DNA of 27,903 nucleotides from Rhizophagus sp. LPA8_4_AMF (lineage: Eukaryota > Glomeromycota > Glomeromycetes > Glomerales > Glomeraceae). The stretch lies in contig JADRCO010000706.1 in NCBI GenBank assembly GCA_021464525.1, positions 1-27,903 of the forward strand, written 5' to 3'. Positions within the stretch are counted from its first letter, which is position 1, and each line of letters starts with the position of its first letter. Below are positions 1 through 10,030 of the stretch, one piece after another. The notes under the pieces are model-generated. The model was not told where the DNA came from and did not search any database. It saw only the letters and a list, made by a program, of their open reading frames with translations. The translations under genes were made by a program, and so were the position numbers.

Positions 1-362
1 ATATTTTCATCTTTTTATAAACATTTGTTTGACATTAAAAAAAGAAAAGAGAAAAAAGAAGGGAGAGTTTCGAAGGTTGCAAAATCACTGCTGTTCAACG
101 TAAATAAACAAATAGATCAATGAGGCTGATGTGGCACAAAATCACGTGGGGGCAGAAAAGTGTCGGTGATACTGGGGAAGATTAACCAAATCATCTTATC
201 AGTTATGTACGCAGAAAGTATGCGCAATAATCAAAATCTTATGCGCATCAAATGTGCGCGATTTAATTTTTTAAATTTTTTGTGGTTAGCAAATCCGAAC
301 CCTCACTTATTACGCATCCAACTTTGACCACTGAATTCCCCTCGTAGGATATCCTAGACTTA
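1..362. other. non-coding, no gene seen
   Basis: No reading frame with coding character was found. There is a purine-rich stretch near 40-66 and a cluster of TGCGCA-like words between about 220 and 260. Nothing else can be supported; it is probably repeat-derived flank. Confidence 0.5.
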
Positions 363-534
363 AATCGGGCCAAATTTATAGTGTCGGCCTGAATTATGAA
401 ATTATAGTAACTATGTAACACTAAAATTTAGTCAAAAGTTTGTGCAACATAACTTACCCGGTGGCTACTATTTATCCGAAGTCACGTGACTATGGTATTG
501 TAATTCTGGCCGGCACTACACATTTGGGCCGAAT
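363..534. mobile_element. MITE-like element with ~35-bp terminal inverted repeats
   Basis: The left end (363-397) and the reverse complement of the right end (500-534) align over about 35 positions with about 28 matches by eye. The core is TAGTGTCGGCCTGAATTA on the left against TAGTGCCGGCCAGAATTA on the inverted right end. The whole element is about 170 bp and holds no ORF, which fits a miniature inverted-repeat transposable element moved in trans. A clear target-site duplication was not seen, so the outer limits are approximate. A GGCCAGAATTAT word also occurs alone near 3235, possibly a broken end of a relative. Confidence 0.6.
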
Positions 535-640
535 TATGTTGAATAATCGGATATCCGGATGATGTAGTTATCCGACCTTTTACTAAACGGATACGGATAG
601 CGGATGACGAATATCCGTGGATTGGAACACTAAAATTGAG
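535..640. repeat. cluster of ATCCG / CGGAT motifs
   Basis: The words CGGATATCCGGAT, TTATCCG, CGGATACGGATAGCGGAT and ATATCCG occur within about 75 bp, in both orientations. The clustering is far denser than chance in such AT-rich DNA. It looks like the end of a dispersed repeat or a degenerate minisatellite. The function is unknown. Confidence 0.5.
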
Positions 641-930
641 ACGACGCTCAAAAATAAAAAATGAGAGTTTTAATGATTAACAAATCTATTTTTTGATGTC
701 ATTAATTTATTCCAACTACTTACTTTTTTAAATTGAAAAATAATTTAGATAAAAAATTTATCTTCAAGTAAAGTATCACGTGATATCACGGTCACACAAA
801 GTAACAAATATAAATATTTGTACAACATGTGATACGATAGTACGTAGTCATGGTTTCGTACGACATGCATGATACAAATATTATAAATATTGTGTCATTT
901 TGAACGATCATTTACGCCATCATCTCAACC
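641..930 (+). promoter_or_regulatory. putative promoter of the F-box gene
   Basis: A TATAAATA box lies at 882-889, about 42 bp before the ATG at 931. Upstream there is a palindromic ATCACGTGAT at about 777-786, with a CACGTG (E/G-box) core, and an inverted repeat ACAAATA-taaa-TATTTGT near 806-823. Similar ATTTGT/ACAAAT words recur next to the TATA box. These are direct sequence observations; the regulators that would bind are unknown. Confidence 0.4.
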
Positions 931-2379
931 ATGTACAAATTAAATAGGGATGTTATTTACTTAATTTTCCAAGAATTACAAGATGATAAAGAAACACTTA
1001 TTTCATGCCTTAAAGTTAATAAAATTTGGTGTGAAACAATCATTCCAATTTTATGGAAGAATCCTTGGAAATATTTGAAAGAAAAGGAATTGTTATTAAA
1101 AGTCATCATTTCACATTTATCAGATGAATCAAGAAATAGTTTATCAGTTAACTATTCGATAAATTATCAAAGACCTTTTTTTAATTACATTAGATTTTGT
1201 AGACATTTAAATGTAAATGATTTAAATGAAGTGATCAATTCTATTGATCTTGATGATGATTATTCAACTTTTAGAAAAGAAATATTTGGTCTTTTTATCA
1301 ATGAAAATACAAGATTGACACATCTTTATATATCTTATCAATTTGATTATCAAATAAATCTTATTTCTGGAGCCAAATACTGCTTTTCAGAGCTTGAATT
1401 TTTAAGCTGTAATACATGCATCAATGATAACGTCTTGTCCGGATTAACAGAAATATGCAAATCAACTAAAGAATTAGAACTCTTTATTGGAAATGATAAT
1501 AACAATTATGGAATTGTTAAATTAATTGAGAGTCTCCAAAAATTATTTAATGTGCGTTTGTTAACCAAGAGGTATTCAAAAAGTGATGAATCATTTTGTA
1601 AAATTCTTGAAAATTCGTTAATCAAACATGCAAATACTATACAAAATTTTAAGATAATTAGGCAACCTACTACAAGCATTCTCTCATCATTTGTAAATTT
1701 ATATAGATTAGAATTGGGTGGCAATCCTGTCGAAAGAATGTCATGGAATTGTTTAGAAAACGTATATCTACCTTCCTTACAAATCTTAAAAGCTAAAGGA
1801 ATCCCAATCAAAGCTTTAACAGGTTTTATTGAAAATACAAATAGATGTCTTACTGAAATTAAAATTGATTGTGTACTCCATAATGAGATTGATAATGAAA
1901 GAATTATTCAAATTATTTATAAAAAATGTCCAAATCTCAAATATCTTAAATTAATGTTTAGAAATAAAAATATTTTAGAATTAAAAAAATTATTAGTCAA
2001 TTGTCAAAATTTAAATGGATTATATATTATTATTGATAATACAACTTATTGGGCTGATGGTGACCATATATTTAATTGGGATTATTTATTTGAAATTTTG
2101 GTTAGTTCATCTCCACCTAATTTATTTAAGTTTAAATTCTATTTTTATGAAGCACCTAAATTAGAATCTTTAAAATTATTCCTTGATAATTGGAAAGGTA
2201 AACGTTCTATATTATTACAAACAATTCAAGACAACAGTTGGGGAGTTGGTATTGAAATTGGAATGAAATATTTTGAGTTAATGGAAGAATACAAAATGCA
2301 AGGAATTGTTAAATACTATAACCATGTTCTAAACGAAAGTACTTTTGAAGATTTTGAATGGGTTCAAGAAAACATTTAA
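931..2379 (+). CDS. F-box domain protein with degenerate leucine-rich repeats
   Basis: An intact 482-residue single-exon ORF. Residues 3-45 form an F-box (LNRDVIYLIFQELQDD, then a conserved VNKIWCETIIPILWKNPW). This domain normally binds Skp1 and so links a substrate to an SCF ubiquitin ligase. The rest is leucine- and asparagine-rich with loosely spaced motifs such as LYRLELGGNP and CPNLKYLKLMF, typical of divergent leucine-rich repeats used for substrate recognition. Length and layout match the very large F-box/LRR family of Glomeromycotina. The ATG is chosen because the F-box begins directly after it and a TATA box lies 42 bp upstream. No signal peptide or membrane segment is seen. The substrate cannot be predicted. 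It should act in cytosol or nucleus. The ORF has no lesions and is probably functional. Confidence 0.88.
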   Translation: MYKLNRDVIYLIFQELQDDKETLISCLKVNKIWCETIIPILWKNPWKYLKEKELLLKVIISHLSDESRNSLSVNYSINYQRPFFNYIRFCRHLNVNDLNEVINSIDLDDDYSTFRKEIFGLFINENTRLTHLYISYQFDYQINLISGAKYCFSELEFLSCNTCINDNVLSGLTEICKSTKELELFIGNDNNNYGIVKLIESLQKLFNVRLLTKRYSKSDESFCKILENSLIKHANTIQNFKIIRQPTTSILSSFVNLYRLELGGNPVERMSWNCLENVYLPSLQILKAKGIPIKALTGFIENTNRCLTEIKIDCVLHNEIDNERIIQIIYKKCPNLKYLKLMFRNKNILELKKLLVNCQNLNGLYIIIDNTTYWADGDHIFNWDYLFEILVSSSPPNLFKFKFYFYEAPKLESLKLFLDNWKGKRSILLQTIQDNSWGVGIEIGMKYFELMEEYKMQGIVKYYNHVLNESTFEDFEWVQENI

Positions 2380-3307
2380 TTTACGAATTATTCTTTATGT
2401 CAATAACTTAACAAAATTTATTATGATATATAAGGCATTAATATATAAAATTACATTATCTTTATATATTTACTATAATAAATAGTTTGATTTAGTGAAT
2501 TCATAAAATATTTAAGCACTTATCTAATTAAACTATGCGATACAATATAAATATAACAAAGTCAATAATATTTGGTGAACCCAGGTAATAAACAATAATA
2601 TATACCAAATTATATACTATATGGGGTCCTATAAGGACCCGTCAGTGGAACTAAAAAGGTTTTTGATTTTTGGGTTATTAAACAATATATCTCTGTTTCA
2701 ATAAATCTACTATTTAAATAAATTATTCAGTTAAATCTTCCAAAAAAACTATTAGTTTAAATAAATTATTTATGCATAAAAAAGCGTGACTAATAAATTT
2801 AATTATAATTTCACGTACTGTACATGAAGCAATTGAGGCATGATGATGAAAACATCGAAAAATTATCCAGGTAAAAATTGTTACAACAATATGTATAATA
2901 CTTTTTGTGAAAGTTAAAGTATAGTTGTGGCTTATTCTTCAGCGATCTTGGCAGAAAGATTTGATAAATTAGACATCGGAATTTTGTTAATTTATTTTGC
3001 GTGATAATTTGAAGAATTTGATTCAAACACTTCAAAATAATCTTCATTATGATTATTAAAATTTGTATTTTCGGAGAAACTTTAAGTAAAAAAACTGGTT
3101 GAGACATACAAGCAGCCAGTGATATGAAATGACACAAATGACATTAATGACATGTCACGTATCATTTATTGTATCATTTCAAAGAGTAAATGACAAGCGA
3201 ATTTGTATTTTGAAGTCATGTGGTTACAATGCTGGCCAGAATTATCTGTAATTCTACATCACTGAATTGAAAGTTAGTTTTACCAGAATTTAACATATTA
3301 TACTAAT
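2380..3307. other. non-coding, with a GGGTCCT hairpin
   Basis: AT-rich DNA after the F-box gene. A perfect short hairpin GGGTCCT-ata-AGGACCC lies at 2624-2640, about 245 bp after the F-box stop. It may be an RNA hairpin or the end of an unrecognised repeat. The only ORF of note (2811-3137, minus) is low-complexity and has no domain. A GGCCAGAATTAT word near 3235 resembles the end of the 363-534 element. Confidence 0.4.
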
Positions 3308-3493
3308 ATGACCCGATCATCTCAACAAATGCGTGAAGAACTTGTGCAATGTGTTCAATTTGGAGAATTAGATGAAGATGACATACCTAAAGCCTCCACT
3401 ATTTAGAATTGGATTGCTGGTTTTTCACGAAAATGGAAAGAAGCCATGGCAGTGCGTGAATTAGAGGCAAGAGAAAATGTTAGAACTACATAA
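3308..3493 (+). pseudogene. small broken ORF, possibly transposase-derived
   Basis: One frame runs from ATG at 3308 to TAA at 3491-3493, interrupted only by TAG at codon 33 (3404-3406). The composition differs from the surrounding AT-rich DNA: it is rich in Glu, Arg and Gln, with words such as MREELVQCVQFGEL before the stop and NWIAGFSRKWKEAMAVRELE after it. The second half reads like one or two amphipathic helices and could be part of a helix-turn-helix of a DNA transposase. I do not recognise the family. Both halves in the same frame with only one stop suggest a recent nonsense mutation or a remnant exon. Confidence 0.35.
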
Positions 3494-4206
3494 AATAAAT
3501 AGTTTTAAACACATAAAAAATATGTAAAAATATAGTTCTAATTGTTTTTACTCATCAAATATTAATAAATAATAACAGTACATGGCTTAAATTATCATAT
3601 GCGAGATATATATATTTCTGCCAAATCTGACGCTGCCTCAAAGTAAAGTCTAAAAAAATAAATAAATCATTGATTTTTTTCGTTCAATATTGTCTTTAGT
3701 GTTTAAAGTTTTATCATGTGAATTTTGGTGGTACAGCGTGATCAGATTACAGGTTTTATGATTTGTAATATTTTGCTAATTTTGCTATTTATAATAATCG
3801 TTCCCCGGAATTTATATAGTAATTTTCTGCCATTCTTATGCGAATTGGGTCTTAATTCTATTATTACTTAGCTTATTTATATTATATTTATATTTAATTT
3901 AAGCTAATTAAATTATATATTAAAAAATTATTTAATAATACAGCTTGTAAGTTATTTGTTATTTTTATTATTATATATTTTCTAAATATTTATTTGTTAA
4001 TTGATTTTTTCATATAAAATTTCTGTTACTTTAGTTGGTAAGTTGTAAAATATAGGTTATTATTATAAATATTATTATACAAAGACTAAGATATATATTA
4101 TATTAAATTTCTATTTAAATTTTAGAGGAAGTGTTGATTTTAATCTTAAATTTTAGTATAATTTTAATTTAAACTTTATAATATTTTTAATTATTTAAAT
4201 TTATAG
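3494..4206. other. AT-rich upstream region of the kinase gene
   Basis: No coding signal. The sequence is extremely AT-rich with many short TTTAAATTTA-like words. The last bases (4200-4206, TTTATAG) are a plausible splice acceptor for the kinase exon that follows. Upstream exons of the kinase, if any, were not identified. Confidence 0.35.
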
Positions 4207-5399
4207 ATTTGGAAAAAGTGGAAATACAATTATGGATGATTTTATTTTGGAAAACAGATTAAGATGAATTCCTTATGATAAATTTAAGGGTGTTGAATAT
4301 CTTGATAGAGGAGGATTTGGTACTATATATAATAAGCTATTTGGTTTTATAATAATAAAGATAATAAAGTAATTCTTAAATGTCATAATGATTTAAGTTG
4401 AAAATTTAAATGAATTTTTAAATGAAGTATGATAATATATTATTTATTTTTTAAAATAAATTATAAAGTATTTATAATTAATATATTATTATTATTTTAT
4501 AGTGGAAATATCATGAAAATTGTTTAAATTCAGATGATATTATTTATTTTTATGGTTTTACAAAAGATCCAGATACTTTGAAATATATGGTAGTAATGGA
4601 TTATGCAAACAAAGGTAATTTAAGAGGAAACTTAGCAAGAATAATCAAAAGTAATTGGTATCAAAAATTACATACATTATATGAAATTATTTCTGGACTT
4701 AGTGATATACATCAACAAGATCTTATTCATTGTGATTTTCATGATGGCAATATTTTAAATCATAATGAGAGTAAAATTTATGTTAGTGATTTAGGATTAT
4801 GTCGTCCTGTAAAATCATTTTTGAAAGAGCATAATATTTATGGTGTTGTACCATTTATGGCACCTGAAGTTTTAAGAGGCAAATCTTATACTCCAGCTAG
4901 TGATATATATAGTTTTTCTATGATTATGTGGGAATTTACATCTGGGATACCACCATTTAATAATAGAGCACATGATATTCAACTTAGTTTAAGTATTTGT
5001 GAAGGGGAACGTCCTGAAATTGTTGAAAATACTCCACAATGTTATGTAAATTTAATGAAAAAGTGTTGGAATGAAGATCCATTAAAAAGGCCATCATCTG
5101 AAGAAGTGGTAGACACTATTAAAGAATGGATTTTTCCTCCTGGTAAAATTGAAGATATTAATGAAAAAGTAAAATGCAACATTATGGAATTTATAAATGC
5201 ACCAATTGGACATAACAACCTTACTACTGAATCTCATCCACAGGCATATCATACAAGTCGCTTATTTAGTTTTAATAGTAAACAATTGAATGAAACTCTT
5301 GAATGTAGAAACTTACAAGCTTATTATTTAAGTCAAACTATTAGTGAAAGTAAAAATTTGGATGATTGTGTGATTAATTTAAAGTCATTAGGTATGTAA
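4207..5399 (+). pseudogene. protein kinase (tyrosine-kinase-like), N-lobe disrupted
   Basis: Two exons. Exon A (4207-4426) encodes the N-lobe, with IPYDKF, the glycine loop RGGFGTIY and the VILK lysine strand. It has three lesions: TGA at 4265-4267, where relatives have Trp before IPY; a frameshift near 4331-4336; and a one-base frameshift near 4399. A 76-bp intron follows (4427-4502, GTATGA..ATAG). Exon B (4503-5399) is fully open for 298 codons and holds the C-lobe: catalytic loop HCDFHDGN at about 4728-4751 (Cys replaces Arg of HRD), DLG in place of DFG, APE, SDIYSF and a CW..DP..RP motif ending the domain. A 100-residue tail follows. The family is the hugely expanded kinase set of arbuscular fungi. 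As read, it cannot make a full kinase. A C-lobe-only product from an internal ATG is possible but unsupported. Assembly error is the main alternative. Confidence 0.8.
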
Positions 5400-5578
5400 T
5401 ATAGTATATAAAAAGAATCAAATTTGCAAATTATTTATGTGAAATTAATTTTATTTATTAAATTATTTAGATACTAAAGCAGATAAAAAATAGTGGTTTT
5501 ATAGGTTTTATAAGAACTCATAATTTTTTAAGTGGTATTTGATGTCATGCATTTAACAGAAATTGTTGTATAGATTTA

Positions 5579-5765
5579 TTTAAACACTAAGGCTAAAGTA
5601 TCAGTAAAATATTTTACAAGATTCTTAGTTTGTAATTTAAATGATTCCTTTTTTTATATTTTATCCATATATGTATTCTCTTAAACACTAAGGCTAGAGT
5701 AGTAAATATTTTGCAAATTTCTTAGTTTGTAATTTAAATAAATCTTTTTTTTTATTTATATTAAA
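5579..5765 (+). repeat. 101-bp tandem duplication downstream of the kinase
   Basis: Two copies, starting at 5581 and 5682, share TAAACACTAAGGCTA, then TCTTAGTTTGTAATTTAAAT and a T-rich run, with a few substitutions and a small gap. The period is 101 bp. It lies about 180 bp after the kinase stop, so it may be in the 3' UTR. No coding potential is seen. Confidence 0.6.
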
Positions 5766-8293
5766 TATAAATTATTAAAATAATAATATAAGTAAATAAA
5801 ATCATTTCCAATGTATAAAAATAAAAATAAATAATGTAAAGTTTTTATACTTATTTCAATGGCTGATTATATTTATTTATATTGTTGACTTTTATTTTAA
5901 ATATCATTTAATCCTGCAAAATTATTTTCTATTTTTCAAGAAATTATATTATTATGACAAGACATTGCAACATTGTGCATAATTATACATGACTTTATAA
6001 TAAACAGTCTAATGGTCAAATTGTAAAATATTTTTAGAACTTTTTTTGTTTACAGCATTTGTAAAAATATATTAATAGTTATTTACGAATTTATTTATGA
6101 ATTTGTTTTTTTAAATCATATTAACATTCCTTAGTGTAAAAAATTTTATCTGTTATTTCTGTAAAAACTCTATAAAAATGAGCCTTTCACGAATCCATTC
6201 ACAGAAAATGTAAATTATTAGATAAATTCCGTGATATAAGGTTATTAATTCTAGAAATATGTGCCTTTTATGGAAAAAAGAAACATGGATCAACTTTTTT
6301 TTATATGAATTTTAATAATAAAGATGTGTACAGAAAATATTCAGCATGTCTAAGCAACAAAAAAGCAATCAATTCTACCCATTCGATTCAGAAGGTTATC
6401 TTTGTCTTGCAAGATAATTCCAAATAAATTTTCTTAATAATCTTGACACCTTCACATTTGATAATTAATCAAATTTTTACATGTAAAAGATATTAACACA
6501 AAATATGATTTTTTAATTTATACCCTATAAAATATTTTTATTAGTTGATCATTTACTGTATATGAGTTTTTTGGATAACATCCAGAAAAATGATCATTTA
6601 TTAAACGTTTTTTAGAAATAGCAATAATACAAATAATGCACTAAAATAAAAGATGTTGAGCTAACAAAATTTTTCCAATAGATATCTAGCATATTGAAAA
6701 TATAAAGTATATAATTATAATAACAATAGAAGTAAAGAAGCAATAAGTATTAAAGAATACCTAAAAAATTTTCCACCCTTATTTCAACATGTAATGTTAA
6801 ACTTCCAATGAAAATTATAATTGGAATAATATAAATGAGATTAAAGTATATTCATAGGAAGACTCCCAAAACTATAGATACTATAACTAGAATTATACTG
6901 TATATAGGGGGACTTTATTTGTTCCCACAGTTAATTTTATTCATCTTTAGCAGCTCAGCTTTGTGCTGCAGTATAATGGTAATAACTTTAACTGAAATTT
7001 GCTGCCATTTTGGCAGACCGTCCAAAAAACTAAAAATATAATTTTTTTAACTATTTAAAGATTAGTCAAATGGTTATTATTTAAAAATGGAAAAGGTTGA
7101 ATTAAAAATATATTGGTGTAAGAATCAGCTTGGAAGCTGCATATCCCAGTTGGTAGATGCGTACTAGTAGTTAATCTTTATTTGAAGTCTAATCAAAAGG
7201 TTTGCTATCATCTTTATTAATGGTAAAAATCGCATTAAAAGAATTTATGGCGCTATCAAATTAATAGATGAGCATAAAAATGTTTTAATTGTAAATTTTA
7301 AACAGGTTTTATTTCTCTTATAAATTCAAAAGTTGTGTAATATTTATTTTTCTATTACGAAATGAAAAGATTATTAATTGGGCTATTTTAATGATATACA
7401 TATTTATTTATTTAAAAATTATTAAGATAATTTCAGCTGGATCATTTTATGGTTTTTGACTTAATCTGGGCGAAGTAAATTAAGGAATGTATATTTTTTT
7501 TTGAACAAATAAAATTAAATTCTTAATAAAAATATTAAATTTTATAAAAAAAAAAAGACTTCATTTTCAAGCCAGGTTTGTTTAACAAGATATTGAAACC
7601 ATCAAACTGTCTGGCCAAAATTTCTTTTTTTTTTGATTTTTTCTTTAATTAATTAGTCTGTTTATCATATTAAAGAAAAAAATGCTTATTTAATTAAAGA
7701 ATGATATTTTCTTTTAATTATTTTTTATAAAAAATAATAAGATAATTCGTTTTCAGCCAGACGATGTTTTTTTTTTATTAAAAAATGAAAAAAGTTTTTA
7801 AATTAAAAACATCGAAATTGACATTGATCCGTGTACATTGATCTTTGGATTACCTCATGTTGATTTAACTTCATCATATACTACATTGTTAATTTTGATT
7901 TAAATTTCAGTAAAGTAGTAAAGAGTAAGAAACTCTAATAATTTATTTATAAGTATAAATATTGAAGTTTCTAAATTCAAAAATTATCATTATGACACAA
8001 AATTTAATAATGTTTAAAATAATTTTTTATTTAGAAATTCTACAAATATTATTATTTGGAAAAAAGTTTAAAAATAGCAATTTATGTGGAATATTAGAAT
8101 TCAGGGCCTTGGGATTCAGGATTAGGATTCAGGAAATCAAAACATGAAAAAAAATAAATCCTTTTATTGAATAATTTAAATAAAAAAAAATCTTTCTTTA
8201 AATTAAATCGATAAGGTTAGAAGGTCGAGGATAATGATTATGTCACTATGTAATGACAAATAGTGAAATTAATACCGTGAAAATTCTAACTTG
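5766..8293. other. gene-poor AT-rich region
   Basis: No gene can be supported. Two short ORFs exist (6835-7041 and 7962-8147, both +). The first has a hydrophobic centre of about 25 residues but no family signal and no promoter. The second is low-complexity. Runs of A or T up to about 12 bp are frequent between 7490 and 7800. At 8095-8140 the word ATTCAGG is repeated three times, a microrepeat. Confidence 0.4.
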
Positions 8294-8956
8294 GGGTGTA
8301 ACTCTTTATTGTAAACTGGGGTGTACGATAAGATTTGATATATATATTATATTCATTTAGTTCTTTTGTCTTTTTTTCATTTTGTTTGCACTCCATTTGC
8401 CATAAATATTGTTTGGAAGGAGTATGTTACCGTAATGTTACTCATTTTTTCTATTTGTGGCTGAAAAGCTGAAAAATCAACTGAAATACTTCTTTACTTT
8501 CTTTACTGAAAACTTAGGACATGTTTATAAAGCGTTAAAGAATATAATATTATTTATGTATGGAAACTTATATAGACTTATTACTTATTAGTTAATACAG
8601 TAGTATAGTAAAAGAATATAAAATAAATCTTGTTTAATATTAGTCTATTGGATTGTATGGTTAAAAACAAGTATCTATTTATATTATTTAAATTTTTAAA
8701 ATCATACATTGTACGCGTATTTTTGTGACAAAAAAAACAATATAAAATAATAAAATATAAATTAAAAGAATATTCTGGATAAATGATTTTTCGCACTTTT
8801 TTCTTTAATAAAATGAGAATTTTTAAAATAAATAACTGCTAGTTTTATTAGTTTTAAATTATTTTTCACGAAAAAAACTGCGAAAATTTTTTCTAAGATA
8901 AATGTTACACAAAACAAATGCCCAGTTTACAATAAAGGTCTACACGACTACACCCC
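8294..8956. mobile_element. non-autonomous TIR DNA element, ~663 bp
   Basis: The left end at 8294 reads GGGGTGTA, then CTTTATTGTAAACTGGGG. The reverse complement of the right end (8956 backwards) reads GGGGTGTA, a ten-base spacer, then CCTTTATTGTAAACTGGG. The shared parts match almost perfectly, giving inverted ends of about 30-40 bp. The interior is AT-rich and has no credible ORF, so the element is non-autonomous. No target-site duplication is obvious, so exact ends may be off by a few bases. It ends about 170 bp from where the minus-strand kinase relic breaks off. Confidence 0.7.
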
Positions 8957-9125
8957 ACCTTCGCTCGTAAATTCATGGTAATCATGTGTGTGGAAGTGCA
9001 CGTGTTCACAAGATGACTATTTGAGTTATTACCTATTCAAATAAATAAAATTAGATTACAACAAAAAAGTAAAATTTACACTAGTTACAAATTGATAATT
9101 GCTCCGCAATTGACTTTATACTTAC

Positions 9126-10030
9126 TTTGATAAAGTTCTCTATATTTAACATCCGTGCTTGGAATAGGTTTTCTCTTTTTCTCTCAAGAATTTCTACCTT
9201 AATAGCCTCATCATGTCTTTCTTCAAATTTGAAAGGAGATGAACGACTTGTCAATTCCCAGAATATTACTCTCAAACTGTACATATCAACTTCTCGGTTA
9301 AAGCACATAGGTTGTTTTTTGCTCTTTTTGCTTATTTTGCTCAAGCATTTCGAGAATTTCAGAATCTACGTAAGGCAATACACTCCATACTTCAGTGTTA
9401 TTACAATCCTTTCCATTTTCAAATGAACGGCCGAAATAAGACACTTTTATTTCATCTTTACGTATTAAGTAAGATATTATTGGGGTGCTAAAAAAGAATA
9501 CGTTAAGTAATCTAGTTCAGCTATACAATTATAAAACAAGAATGTACTTACAAGATCACCGTGTATGATACTCTTATCGTGTAACCATGAAATGGCACTT
9601 GAAATCTCTCTGGCAAACCTTAATTGGTTCTTCTATTTACCGTTCGCATAATCAAGAACAAGCAAATATTTTTTTTCATCTAAGAAAATAACAACACGTT
9701 AACAAAATACTTAAAACATAGCCATACAGTACATACTGTTATTCTACCTTCTAATTTCGTAACTCCGTGAAATTGAATAATATTTGGATGTCAAACTGCC
9801 ACTTTCGATAAATAAACTTAGAAAGAAAATAATTCTTAATGATCGATAATTTATCTAAAATTATTATTAATAATGTACCTCTTTAATAAAGACGCATTTT
9901 TTAATTGCATACACTATTAGGAATCTCCATCACCGATAATTTTACGGTTAATCAAGTCTTGAGAGCCAAAGCGGTCGATTGCATCGTTCTCCAATAATTC
10001 ATTTACTTTATCAGTATAATACTCTTCTAA
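9126..10030 (-). pseudogene. decayed protein kinase (tyrosine-kinase-like)
   Basis: Read on the minus strand from 10030 down. Exon at about 10027-9879: FGSQDLINRKIIGDGD, then a frameshift into IVYAIKK (glycine loop and lysine strand). Exon at about 9815-9748: HPNIIQFHGVTKLE, preceded by an in-frame TGA. Exon at about 9681-9555: KYLLVLDYANG, a TAG, then AISWLHDKSIIHGDL. After an intron (GTAAGT..TTAG, about 9554-9494) comes HPNNILL, a frameshift, KVSYFGRSFENG, WSVLPYVDSEILEML, another frameshift, VDMYSLRVIFWELTS, and a last frameshift into the usual RKPIPSTD region. Exon-intron order is still that of a normal family member. The catalytic loop reads HGDLHPNN, with Gly for Arg. The final helices are missing: it ends at a donor (GTAAGT, 9125-9120). 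At least six lesions make this a clear pseudogene. Confidence 0.82.

Noticed and set aside
1506..1811. Minus-strand ORF within the F-box gene
   Set aside because: Antisense shadow of an intact gene; no domain.
2811..3137. 108-codon minus-strand ORF
   Set aside because: Low-complexity, rich in Ile/Asn/Cys, no domain, and no splice or promoter context.
6835..7041. 68-codon ORF with a hydrophobic segment
   Set aside because: No promoter, no family resemblance and AT-rich DNA where ORFs of this size occur by chance.
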